DNA from: Kribbella steppae
Lineage (GTDB): Bacteria > Actinomycetota > Actinomycetes > Propionibacteriales > Kribbellaceae
NCBI RefSeq assembly: GCF_004342025.1
Contig: NZ_SLWN01000009.1
Location: forward strand, 124,001 to 188,000
Direction: 5' to 3'
Length of the DNA stretch: 64,000 nucleotides
Below, one piece after another: positions 50,048 to 59,100 of the stretch. The notes under the pieces are model-generated. The model saw only the letters and a list, made by a program, of their open reading frames with translations. It did no database searches and was not told where the DNA came from. The position numbers were made by a program, and so were the translations under genes. Position 1 is the first letter of the stretch; every line of letters starts with the position of its first letter.

Positions 50048-50094
50048 CTTGTGAGGAGGCTCGGCGAGAGGCTGGGCGGCGAGAGGAGTGGACA

Positions 50095-50451
50095 GTGTTT
50101 GTCGGATCGCACGTGATCATCTACAGCAATGATGCCGATGCTGATCGGGCCTTCATCGCAGATGTGCTCGGGTTTCCGCATGTCGATGCCGGTGCGGGGT
50201 GGCTCATCTTCCGGCTGCCGCCGGCGGAGATCGCCGTCCATCCGACCGATGGCGGCGAGCGGCACGAGTTCTACCTGATGTGCGAGGACATCGAGGCGCT
50301 GTTCGACAAGCTGGCCGGCGCCGGGGTGGAGGTCTCCCGCGACATCACCGAGGAACGCTGGGGACGTCTGGCCGGCATCCCGCTCCCCAGCGGTGCCGGA
50401 CTGCCGGTGTATCAACCGCTCCACCCGGTCGCCTACAACCTGCCGGACTGA
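50095..50451 (+). CDS. VOC (glyoxalase/bleomycin resistance-like) superfamily protein
   Basis: 118 residues, one VOC module pair: GSHVIIYSNDADADRAFIAD, then GWLIFRLPPAEIAVHP, HEFYLMCEDIEALFDKLAGAG and the closing GIPLPSGAGLPVYQPLHP. Metal-type residues (H, E) are present in the usual strands, but the enzyme class cannot be assigned from a generic VOC fold. GTG 50095 has AGAGGAG about 6 nt upstream. The start and end of this gene reappear, with the middle deleted, at 51374-51445. Confidence 0.85.
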   Translation: MFVGSHVIIYSNDADADRAFIADVLGFPHVDAGAGWLIFRLPPAEIAVHPTDGGERHEFYLMCEDIEALFDKLAGAGVEVSRDITEERWGRLAGIPLPSGAGLPVYQPLHPVAYNLPD

Positions 50452-50483
50452 CCACCGCGGGGCCGGCCGGTCAGGGCGGGGGC

Positions 50484-51293
50484 TCAGGTCCACCAGGAGT
50501 GGGGCCAGGTGGTCTGGGCCAGGGCGGCCTGGCCGGTGAGGCTGGGGTGGAAGTAGTCGAGTCGGCTGACGTGGCTGCGGCTGAACTGGAAGTTGAAGAG
50601 GGCGTTGTCGTCGAATCGGCACTTCGCGAGGTTTGCGCACTCGTCCCGGAGTACGGCGTTGAAGGCGATCACGCGCGCACGTACCGCCTGCCGCTCGGCC
50701 TCGGTTCGCTCCGTCGCCAGCAGGGACTGGCAGATACTGGCCGCCTCCCAGACCACCCTCGCCAGGAAGTCGGTGTGGTAGATCTGCCACAGCCGATACA
50801 CATCCGGAACGCTGGCCACGAAGATGCGCGCCGAACCTGGCAGGCCGACGTCGAGCGTCTGCAGGGTCTGGCGGAACTGGCTGCGGAAGGTCTCCACCGG
50901 AGTCATCGAGGCGGGAGTCGACGTGCAGGCGTCGTTCGCACCCATCAGGATCGTCACGTAACCGACCTGCTGGGTGACTGCGAGCTGTGCTTGCGCCGGA
51001 GCGTCGGACATCCGGGCGCCGGACCGTGCGTCGTTGTAGTTGCGACCGGAGATGGCTGGGTTGAGAGCACGCAGCCGCTCGTAGTGACTGGTGATCCCGT
51101 CCCAACTCGCGCCACCCGTGCTCCACGAGTTCGCCGGATGGTCGCCGTACCAGCAGCAGACGTCGGCCGCCCGCGTCATTGAGTCCCCGATCGACGCCAT
51201 GCTCGACGGCGCCGGGATCGCCTGAGCAGGTGTGGTGCCGCCAAGGGCGAGCACCAGGGTCAACAGGACGGTGAACACCACTGATCGACGCAT
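50484..51293 (-). CDS. Secreted SGNH/GDSL-type hydrolase
   Basis: 269 residues with a cleavable signal peptide (MRRSVVFTVLLTLVLALGGT, cut after AQA). SGNH blocks: block I SIGDSMTRA (serine nucleophile), block II glycine-containing GRNYNDARSGAR, block III GANDAC and block V DYFHPS. Several cysteines (CCW, CTST, CQSL, CANLAKC) fit extracellular disulfides. Members hydrolyse lipids or esters on polysaccharides. ATG 51293 has AGGAG about 7 nt upstream. It lies between the intact VOC gene and its collapsed copy. Confidence 0.9.
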   Translation of the reverse strand: MRRSVVFTVLLTLVLALGGTTPAQAIPAPSSMASIGDSMTRAADVCCWYGDHPANSWSTGGASWDGITSHYERLRALNPAISGRNYNDARSGARMSDAPAQAQLAVTQQVGYVTILMGANDACTSTPASMTPVETFRSQFRQTLQTLDVGLPGSARIFVASVPDVYRLWQIYHTDFLARVVWEAASICQSLLATERTEAERQAVRARVIAFNAVLRDECANLAKCRFDDNALFNFQFSRSHVSRLDYFHPSLTGQAALAQTTWPHSWWT

Positions 51294-51373
51294 GGCCAAC
51301 TCCTCACAGGACTGCGAGCTCGGTACCCGGCCCGCATCATCCGGAAACGCGAGAGCCACGAAAGCGGTACGAC

Positions 51374-51445
51374 GTGTTCGTTGGACGCATGCGAGTGCCC
51401 GTGTTCCAGCCCTGGCATCCGGTCGCCTGCAACCTGCCGGACTGA
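51374..51445 (+). pseudogene. Collapsed second copy of the 50095 VOC gene
   Basis: The frame GTG TTC GTT GGA ... TGA reads VFVGRMRVPVFQPWHPVACN then LPD and stop. The first four residues equal the start of the intact VOC protein (MFVG, GTG start) and the last ~15 match its end (LPVYQPLHPVAYNLPD). The central ~95 codons are absent. It is most simply a duplicated VOC gene that lost its middle. Upstream bases also partly resemble those before the intact gene. Confidence 0.65.
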
Positions 51446-51499
51446 CGACATGGCTGAGGCGGGCAGTCAGGTGACTGCCCGCCTCGAGAAAAGGTGCTG

Positions 51500-52951
51500 T
51501 TACGGGTTCGGAGTGCGGTACGCCGGGGCGATGCCTTCGATGGCGTCGCCCATGCGGTGGACGCGGAGGGCGTTGGTGGAGCCGGGGATGCTGGGCGGTG
51601 AGCCGGCCACGATGACGACCAGGTCACCCTTCTTCAGCTTGCCGAGTTCGAGCAGGCGCTGGTCGACCTGGCGGACCATCTCGTCGGTGTGGTCGACGGT
51701 GGGGACGATGTGCGTCTCGATCCCCCAGACGACACTCAGCCAGGAGCTGACCGACGGGACCGGGGTGAAGGCGAGCACCGGGATCTCGGTGCGGTAGCGG
51801 GCCAGCCGCAGTGCGGTGTCACCGCTCTGGGTGAACGCGACCAGGAACTTCGCGTCCAGCCGCTCGGCCACGTCCGCGGCGGCCCGGGCGATCACGCCGC
51901 CCTTCGTGCGCGGCTCCCACTCGATCTCCTTGACCCGGCTCAGCCCGTGCTGCTCGGTGGAGGCGACGATCCGCGCCATCGTCGTCACCGTCTCGATCGG
52001 GAACCGGCCGACGCTGGTCTCGCCGGACAGCATCACCGCGTCGGCACCGTCCAGGACGGCGTTCGCGACGTCGGAAGCCTCGGCCCGGGTCGGCCGCGGC
52101 GCGGAGATCATCGACTCCAGCATCTGGGTGGCGACGATGACCGGCTTCGCGTTCAGCCGGGCCTGGTCGATGATCAGCTTCTGGACCAGCGGGACCTCCT
52201 CGAGCGGGAGCTCCACGCCGAGGTCGCCGCGGGCCACCATGAACCCGTCGAAGGCCTCGATGATCTCGTCCAGGTTGGCGACCGCCTGCGGCTTCTCGAT
52301 CTTGGCGATGACCGGGACCCGCAGTCCCTCCTCGTCCATGATCTTGTGCACCAGCTGCACGTCGGCGGCGTCCCGGACGAACGACAGCGCGATCATGTCG
52401 GCCGGCAGGTGCAGCGCCCAGCGCAGGTCCTCGGCGTCCTTCTCCGACAGGGCCGGCACGCTGACCGAGACACCCGGCAGGTTGATGCCCTTGTGGTTCG
52501 ACACCGGCCCGCCGACGGTGACCCGGCAGACCACGTCGGTCTCGGTCACCTCCTCGGCGACCAGCGCGATCCGGCCGTCGTCGATGAGCAACTGGTCGCC
52601 GGGGTGCACGTCACCGGGCAGACCGTCGTACGTCGTCCCGCAGATGGTCGCGTCGCCCGGGACCTCCCGGGTGGTGATGGTGAAGCGTTCGCCGTAGGTC
52701 AGCGTGACCTTGCCCTCGGCGAACTCGGCCAGCCGGATCTTCGGGCCCTGCAGGTCGACCAGGATGCCGACGTTCTTGCCGGTCTCGGCCGCTGCGGTGC
52801 GGATCCGCTGATAGATGCGCTCATGCTCGGCATGGGCACCATGGCTCAGGTTGAGCCTTGCGACGTCCATACCTGCTTGGACGAGTTCCAGGATGCGCTC
52901 GGGGGCGGCCGTAGCCGGGCCAAGCGTACAAACGATCTTTGCGCGACGCAC
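51500..52951 (-). CDS. pyk: Pyruvate kinase
   Basis: 483 residues. It converts phosphoenolpyruvate plus ADP to pyruvate plus ATP. Visible are the N-terminal RRAKIVCTLGPAT, metal/PEP residues in the VDLQGPKIRLAEF and KIEKPQAV strands, MVARGDLGVELP, ATQMLESMI and the C-terminal regulatory region (AKFLVAFTQSGDTALRLARY to the end). GTG 52951 begins the conserved sequence; TAGGGT lies 8 nt upstream. The order pdtaR-tRNA-...-pyk-gltBD is widely kept in actinobacteria. Confidence 0.96.
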   Translation of the reverse strand: MRRAKIVCTLGPATAAPERILELVQAGMDVARLNLSHGAHAEHERIYQRIRTAAAETGKNVGILVDLQGPKIRLAEFAEGKVTLTYGERFTITTREVPGDATICGTTYDGLPGDVHPGDQLLIDDGRIALVAEEVTETDVVCRVTVGGPVSNHKGINLPGVSVSVPALSEKDAEDLRWALHLPADMIALSFVRDAADVQLVHKIMDEEGLRVPVIAKIEKPQAVANLDEIIEAFDGFMVARGDLGVELPLEEVPLVQKLIIDQARLNAKPVIVATQMLESMISAPRPTRAEASDVANAVLDGADAVMLSGETSVGRFPIETVTTMARIVASTEQHGLSRVKEIEWEPRTKGGVIARAAADVAERLDAKFLVAFTQSGDTALRLARYRTEIPVLAFTPVPSVSSWLSVVWGIETHIVPTVDHTDEMVRQVDQRLLELGKLKKGDLVVIVAGSPPSIPGSTNALRVHRMGDAIEGIAPAYRTPNP

Positions 52952-53050
52952 GTCACAAAACCCTACTCCTACAAGACCACTAGCCCGCTGGTCCGCCCCT
53001 CTTACTGGACGGTTAACAGCTGGCGTCGATCTGGTACATCGGCTGAATCG

Positions 53051-54601
53051 TCAAGAAGGTAAGGGGGTGTAGGCGCCGACGGTGACCTCGCCGCTGAGCT
53101 CGGCGGTCACGGTCTGGAGGCCGATCGGCTGACCGTCCGCGTAGGTGATCAGGGTGACCTCACCCGGCCGGCGCAACGTGTACCCAAGGGCGAACGCGTA
53201 CGCCGCTCCCCCGGTCGTACCGTTCGTGTACGTCGTCACCGGACGACCGTTGATGACCTTGTGCTCCGGCCCGACCTGGCGGTGCAGATGCCCGGACAGC
53301 AACAGCGTCGCGCAACCTCGCTGCGCCGTGTCGGCGAACGAGGCCGGGTCGTGCACCACGAACGTGGAGATCCGCTTGTCGTCGGATTGCTCGCAGGCGA
53401 TGCCGGCCAGCCGCTCGGACTGTTCGGCGATCGTCTCGGCGCCGGCCGAGTCCGCACTGCCGAGCCCGGTCCGGGTCGGATCGCTGTCGCCGAGGAACCG
53501 GATCCCCTCCACCTCGACCGGCTTGCTGTCCAGCACGGTGAACCCGTTCTTGCGCATCGCGTCCTCGATGTGGCCGCCGGCGTCGTGGTTGCCGGCCACC
53601 GCGACCTTCTTCAGGTCCCTGAAGTGCTGGGCCAGCGAGTTGATGCTGAACACCTCCCACGACTGTCCCGACGAGGAGTCGTCGCCGGCGTCGATGAGCA
53701 CCTTCGCACCGGCGACCTTGGCCACCTCGGAGGCGAACCGGTCGATACCGATGTTGTCGTGCCGGTCCGACACCAGCAACGCGACCGTCTCCCCCTCACT
53801 CGCCTGGTGGATCCGGCCGCCGACCCGGGTCACCCGCTCCTGCAGCCGGCCGTAGAACTCGGTGGATCGCTCGTACGTCTCGACCGCCGTACGGATGACG
53901 CCGACACCGCCGGTGGTGGAGAACCCGGACGCGACCTCGACGCTCTTGAGCCGTTCGTCGAACGAGAGCTCGGGCAGCAACTCGTGCAGCGGGCGCCACG
54001 CGGTCGGCGGCACCTCGGCCGTTCGCATCTGGCCGGGGCCGAAGATCGACGCGATCGTGATCAGCATCGCGACCAGTACGACGATCGCGCGGTGTTCGAC
54101 CCGGCGTTCGTGCTTGTGCACCAGATCCCACAACTCACGACGCCGGCGCGCGCCGAGAGCGGTCCAGACCGTTGCGACCACGACCGCGACCAGCAGGCCG
54201 GAACCCGCACCGGCGACGGCATTGTCGACGGCCATCTCTTCGATCACCTGCCGGATCCGCGCGATCTCACCATCCGGCTGGGAGGCGATCAGGGCGTCCC
54301 GGTTGAGCAGTTCGGTGAGGTTGTCGGCATCCGTCTCCTGGACGTCGAGGTTGACACCGATGCTGACCGGGGCGTTGGTCGGGATCCGCAGCCGCGGCAG
54401 TACGGCGCCGAGGTCGAGGGTGGCGTGGCCGTCGAAGGTCGGGGAGACAGTGGCCGCGTGCGCACCGATGGTGACCCGCTCGGAGTCGTTCGCGAACCCG
54501 AGCATGCCGACCGCGACCGACGTGACGAACCAGAGCAGGCTGAGCGCGGCCCACGGCGCGATCGCACGGAGCCGGGCTCTGGTCACGAGGCGCCTAGCCA
54601 T
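53051..54601 (-). CDS. Membrane-anchored metallophosphoesterase
   Basis: 516 residues. A first membrane helix (about 13-36), an outer segment, and two further helices (about 127-150 and 170-190) precede a calcineurin-like phosphoesterase domain (about 270-490). Metal motifs: VSDRHDN (DxH variant with R), DAGDDSS, AGNHDAGG and SGHLHR (GHxH). No adjacent gene fixes the substrate. ATG 54601 is used. The domain would be extracytoplasmic if the helices are counted correctly, which I am not certain of. Confidence 0.85.
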   Translation of the reverse strand: MARRLVTRARLRAIAPWAALSLLWFVTSVAVGMLGFANDSERVTIGAHAATVSPTFDGHATLDLGAVLPRLRIPTNAPVSIGVNLDVQETDADNLTELLNRDALIASQPDGEIARIRQVIEEMAVDNAVAGAGSGLLVAVVVATVWTALGARRRRELWDLVHKHERRVEHRAIVVLVAMLITIASIFGPGQMRTAEVPPTAWRPLHELLPELSFDERLKSVEVASGFSTTGGVGVIRTAVETYERSTEFYGRLQERVTRVGGRIHQASEGETVALLVSDRHDNIGIDRFASEVAKVAGAKVLIDAGDDSSSGQSWEVFSINSLAQHFRDLKKVAVAGNHDAGGHIEDAMRKNGFTVLDSKPVEVEGIRFLGDSDPTRTGLGSADSAGAETIAEQSERLAGIACEQSDDKRISTFVVHDPASFADTAQRGCATLLLSGHLHRQVGPEHKVINGRPVTTYTNGTTGGAAYAFALGYTLRRPGEVTLITYADGQPIGLQTVTAELSGEVTVGAYTPLPS

Positions 54602-54648
54602 GGGTCAACCGTATTGGTCCAGGCAAGCCGTTGCACCTCGAACCGCTG

Positions 54649-54683
54649 CGGGCCGCAGGCAACAGTTCGTTGCCTACGGCCCG
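54649..54683 (-). terminator. Terminator of the gltB-gltD operon
   Basis: Long stem CGGGCCG-c-AGGCAAC / GTTGCCT-a-CGGCCCG with a 5-nt loop, 19 nt past the gltD stop. One central mismatch, no T-run. Confidence 0.7.
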
Positions 54684-54701
54684 GTTCATCGCAGCTCGGA
54701 T

Positions 54702-56168
54702 TCAGACCGCCAGCGGGCGGGCTGTCGGTGGGATGGGGGTTGGCAGGGTTGACGAGCCGGTCAGGTGGGTGTCCACACCGTTGGCGCAGGAGCGGCCTTC
54801 GGCGATCGCCCAGACGATCAGGGACTGACCGCGACCGGCGTCACCACAGGCGAAGACCCCTTCGACCGAGGTCTGGTAGCTCTTGTCCCGCTTGACGTTG
54901 CCCCGCTCGTCCAGATCGACACCCAACTGCTCGAGGAAGCCCTCGCGCTCCGGGCCGAGGAAGCCCATCGCGAGCAGCACGAGCTGCGCCGGGATGGTCC
55001 GCTCGGTGCCCTCGATCGGGCTGAACCTCCCGTCCTTGAACTCCACCTCGACCAGGTTCAGCCCGGCCACGTTGCCGTCGGCATCGGCCTCGAAGTTGAC
55101 GGTCGAGACGGAGTACACCCGCTCGCCGCCCTCCTCGTGCGCCGAGGCGACCCGGTAGATCATCGGGTACGTCGGCCAAGGCTGCCCGGTCGGCCGGTCG
55201 TCGCCGGGTCGCGGCATGATCTCCAGCTGGGTGACGGAGCGAGCACCTTGCCGGTGCGCCGTACCGAGGCAGTCCGCACCGGTGTCACCGCCACCGATGA
55301 TGACCACGTCCTTGCCAGTGGCAACGATCTGGTCGTCGACGGTCTCCCCCAGCGCGACCCGGTTGGACTGCGGCAGGTACTCCATCGCCTGGTGGATGCC
55401 GCCGTGCTCGCGTCCCGGCACCGGCAGATCGCGGGCCGCCGTCGCGCCGGTGGCGATGACGACGGCGTCGTACCGCTGCTTGAGTTGGGTCCCGGTGACG
55501 TCCACGCCGACGTTGACGCCGGAGCGGAAGACCGTGCCCTCCTCCTTCATCTGCTGGATCCGGCGGTCGACCTGTTCCTTCTCCATCTTGAATTCGGGGA
55601 TGCCGTAGCGCAGCAGTCCGCCCGGGGCGTCGGCCCGCTCGTAGACCGCGACGGTGTGACCGGCGCGGGTGAGCTGCTGGGCGGCGGCCAGACCGGCTGG
55701 GCCGGAGCCGACGACGGCGATCGTCTTACCTGTCAGCCACTCCGGCGGCTGCGGCTTGACGTCACCGGCCTCCCAGGCCTTGTCGATGATCGCGACCTCG
55801 ACGTTCTTGATCGTCACCGGCTCCTGGTTGATGCCCAGTACGCAGGCCGGCTCACACGGCGCCGGGCAGAGCCGGCCGGTGAACTCCGGGAAGTTGTTGG
55901 TCGCGTGCAACCGCTCGATCGCACCGGACCAGTCGTCCCGCCAGACCAGGTCGTTCCACTCTGGGATCAGGTTGCCCAGCGGGCAGCCGCTGTGGCAGAA
56001 CGGGATGCCGCAGTCCATACACCGTCCGGCCTGCTTGGTGATGATCGGCAGCAGTGCCTTGCCGGGCCCACCGGGGTAGACCTCTTTCCAGTCCTTCACC
56101 CGCTCGTCGACCGGGCGCCGCTCGGCGACCTCCCGCGGGGTGGTCAGGAATCCCTTCGGGTCAGCCAT
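54702..56168 (-). CDS. gltD: Glutamate synthase (NADPH) small subunit
   Basis: 488 residues. N-terminal 4Fe-4S cysteines (CMDCGIPFCHSGCPLGN and CPAPCEPACVLG), FAD-binding GSGPAGLAAAQQL (about 153-165) and NADPH-binding GGGDTGADC (about 290). It passes electrons from NADPH to the large subunit. ATG 56168 overlaps the gltB stop (TGATG), so gltB and gltD are coupled. The C-terminus (SSTLPTPIPPTARPLAV) is slightly extended. Confidence 0.96.
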   Translation of the reverse strand: MADPKGFLTTPREVAERRPVDERVKDWKEVYPGGPGKALLPIITKQAGRCMDCGIPFCHSGCPLGNLIPEWNDLVWRDDWSGAIERLHATNNFPEFTGRLCPAPCEPACVLGINQEPVTIKNVEVAIIDKAWEAGDVKPQPPEWLTGKTIAVVGSGPAGLAAAQQLTRAGHTVAVYERADAPGGLLRYGIPEFKMEKEQVDRRIQQMKEEGTVFRSGVNVGVDVTGTQLKQRYDAVVIATGATAARDLPVPGREHGGIHQAMEYLPQSNRVALGETVDDQIVATGKDVVIIGGGDTGADCLGTAHRQGARSVTQLEIMPRPGDDRPTGQPWPTYPMIYRVASAHEEGGERVYSVSTVNFEADADGNVAGLNLVEVEFKDGRFSPIEGTERTIPAQLVLLAMGFLGPEREGFLEQLGVDLDERGNVKRDKSYQTSVEGVFACGDAGRGQSLIVWAIAEGRSCANGVDTHLTGSSTLPTPIPPTARPLAV

Positions 56169-59100
56169 CAGATGGCCTCCATCATCGCTCGCGTGGTGGC
56201 GTCCTCGTCCAGCCCGTCCCGCTCGGCGGCCGCCTTGGCCGCCAGCACCCGGGCGTAGTCGCGGGGCATCACCGTGGTGAACCTGGCCGCCGCCGCGGGC
56301 CAGTCGGCGAGCAGCTTGGCCGCCCGTTCCGAACCAGTCTCCTCGTGGTGCCTGCGGACCAGATCGTGCAGCAGTTCGGACTCGTCCTCGGTGACCGGGT
56401 GCAGGTCCACCAGCTCCGGGTTCACCAAGGCGTGGTCCAGGTCGAGCACGTGGGCCACGCCGCCCGACATGCCCGCCGCGAAGTTCCGGCCGACGGCGCC
56501 GAGTACGACGACGCGCCCACCGGTCATGTACTCGCAGGCGTGGTCGCCGACCGACTCGACGACCGCGGTGGCTCCGGAGTTCCGGACACAGAACCGTTGC
56601 CCGGCCCCACCGCTGATGAACAGTTCGCCCGACGTCGCGCCGTACGCGATGACGTTGCCGGCGATGATCTGGTCGGCCGCGTCGAACCGCGCGTGCCGAT
56701 CCGGCCGGATCACCACGCGACCACCGGACAGGCCCTTGCCGACGTAGTCGTTGGCGTCACCCTCGAGGCGCAGCGTCACACCACGCGGGACGAAGGCGGC
56801 GAACGAGTTGCCGGCCGACCCGGTGAAGGTCAGGTCGATCGTGCCGTCGGCCAGGCCGGCGGCCCGGTACCGCTTGGTGATCTCGTGACCGAGCATGGTG
56901 CCGACAGTCCGGTTGACGTTGCGGATCGGCAGCTGCGCACGGACGGGCTCACCGGTCTCCAGCGCCGGCTGGCAGATCCGGATCAGCTCGTTGTCGAGCG
57001 CCTTGTCGAGACCGTGGTCCTGCAGCACCGTCTGGTGTCGAGCCGCGCCGTCCGGCAGGGCCGGCACGTGCAGGATCGGCGACAGGTCGAGTCCGTCGGC
57101 CTTCCAGTGGTCGACCGCGCGCCGGATGTCCAGCACCTCGGCGTGCCCGATCGCCTCGTCCAGCGACCGGAAGCCGAGCTGGGCCAGGTACTCCCGGACC
57201 TCCTCCGCGATGAACTCGAAGAAGTTCACCACGAACTCGGGCTTGCCGGAGAACCGTTCGCGCAGCACCGGGTTCTGCGTGGCGACGCCGACCGGACAGG
57301 TGTCCAGGTGGCAGACGCGCATCATGATGCAGCCCGACACCACCAACGGCGCGGTGGCGAAGCCGAACTCCTCCGCACCGAGCAGCGCCGCGACGATCAC
57401 GTCCCGGCCGGTCTTCAGCTGACCATCGGTCTGTACGACGATCCGGTCGCGCAACCCGTTGAGCAGCAGGGTCTGCTGGGTCTCGGCCAGACCGAGCTCC
57501 CACGGACCACCGGCATGCTTCAGCGACGTCAGCGGAGCCGCACCGGTACCACCGTCGTGTCCGGAGATCAGTACGACGTCCGCGTGCGCCTTGCTGACCC
57601 CTGCGGCGATCGTGCCGACGCCGACCTCGGAGACGAGCTTGACGTGCACGCGCGCCTGCGGGTTGGCGTTCTTGAGGTCGTGGATCAGCTGAGCCAGGTC
57701 CTCGATCGAGTAGATGTCGTGGTGCGGGGGCGGCGAGATCAGGCCGACACCCGGGGTCGAGTGCCGGGTGCCGGCCACCCACGGGTAGACCTTGTTGCCG
57801 GGCAGCTGACCGCCTTCGCCGGGCTTCGCGCCCTGAGCCATCTTGATCTGGATGTCGTCGGAGTTGGTCAGGTATTCCGCGGTGACGCCGAACCGACCGG
57901 ACGCGACCTGCTTGATCGAGCTCCGCCGGGCCGGGTCGTGCAGGCGGTCGGAGTCCTCGCCGCCCTCACCGGTGTTCGACTTGCCGCCGAGCCGGTTCAT
58001 CGCGATCGCCAGCGTGGTGTGCGCCTCGGCACTGATCGAGCCGTAGCTCATCGCACCGGTCGAGAACCGCTTGACGATCTCGCTGACCGGCTCGACCTCG
58101 TCGATCGGGATCGGCTCCCGGTCCGAGCCACTGTCCGCATCCTTGAAGCCGAACAGGCCGCGCAGCGTCATCAGCCGCTCGGACTGCTCGTCCACACGGG
58201 AGGTGTACTGCTTGAAGATGTCGTAGCGCCCGGTCCGGGTGCTGTGCTGCAGCCGGAACACCGTGTCCGGGTCGAACAGGTGCGGCTCGCCCTCACGCCG
58301 CCACTGGTACTCGCCACCGATCTCCAGCTTGCGGTGCGCGGCCAGGATGCCGTCGGCCGGGTACGCGCGCAGGTGCCGGCGGCGTACCTCTTCGGCGATC
58401 GTGTCGAGCCCGAGTCCGCCGAGCTTGGACGACGTACCGGTGAAGTAGGTGTCGACCAGCTCGGGCGACAGACCGGTCGCCTCGAAGATCTGGGCACCGG
58501 TGTACGACGCGACCGTCGACACACCCATCTTCGACATCACCTTGAGCACGCCCTTGCCGAGCGACTTCACCACGTTGCGCACCGCCTGCTCGGGCTCGAT
58601 ACCCGGCAAATAGGTGCCCTGGCGGCACAGGTCCTCGACCGACTCGAGCGCGAGGTACGGGTTGACCGCCGCCGCGCCGTACCCCATCAGCAGGGCGACG
58701 TGGTGGACCTCGCGGACGTCACCGGCCTCGACGACCAGACCGACCTGCGTGCGGGTCTTCTCCCTCACCAGATGGTGATGAACCGCGGCGGTCAGCAGCA
58801 GCGACGGGATCGGCGCGCTGTCGGCGTTCGAGTGCCGGTCGGACAGCACCAGGATGCGGGCGCCGTCCTTGATCGCCGCGTCGGCCTCGGCGCAGATCGC
58901 CGCGAGCCGCGCCGCCAGCGCCTCTCCGCCGCCCTCGACGTCGTACACACCGCGCAGCACCGTGGTCGCCAGGCCCGGCATGTCGCCGTCCAGGTTGATG
59001 TGGCGCAGCTTGGCGAGCTCGTCGTTGGTGATCACCGGGAACGGCAGCACGACCTGACGGCAGGACGCCGGGCTCGGGCTGAGCAGGTTCGCCTCCGGGC

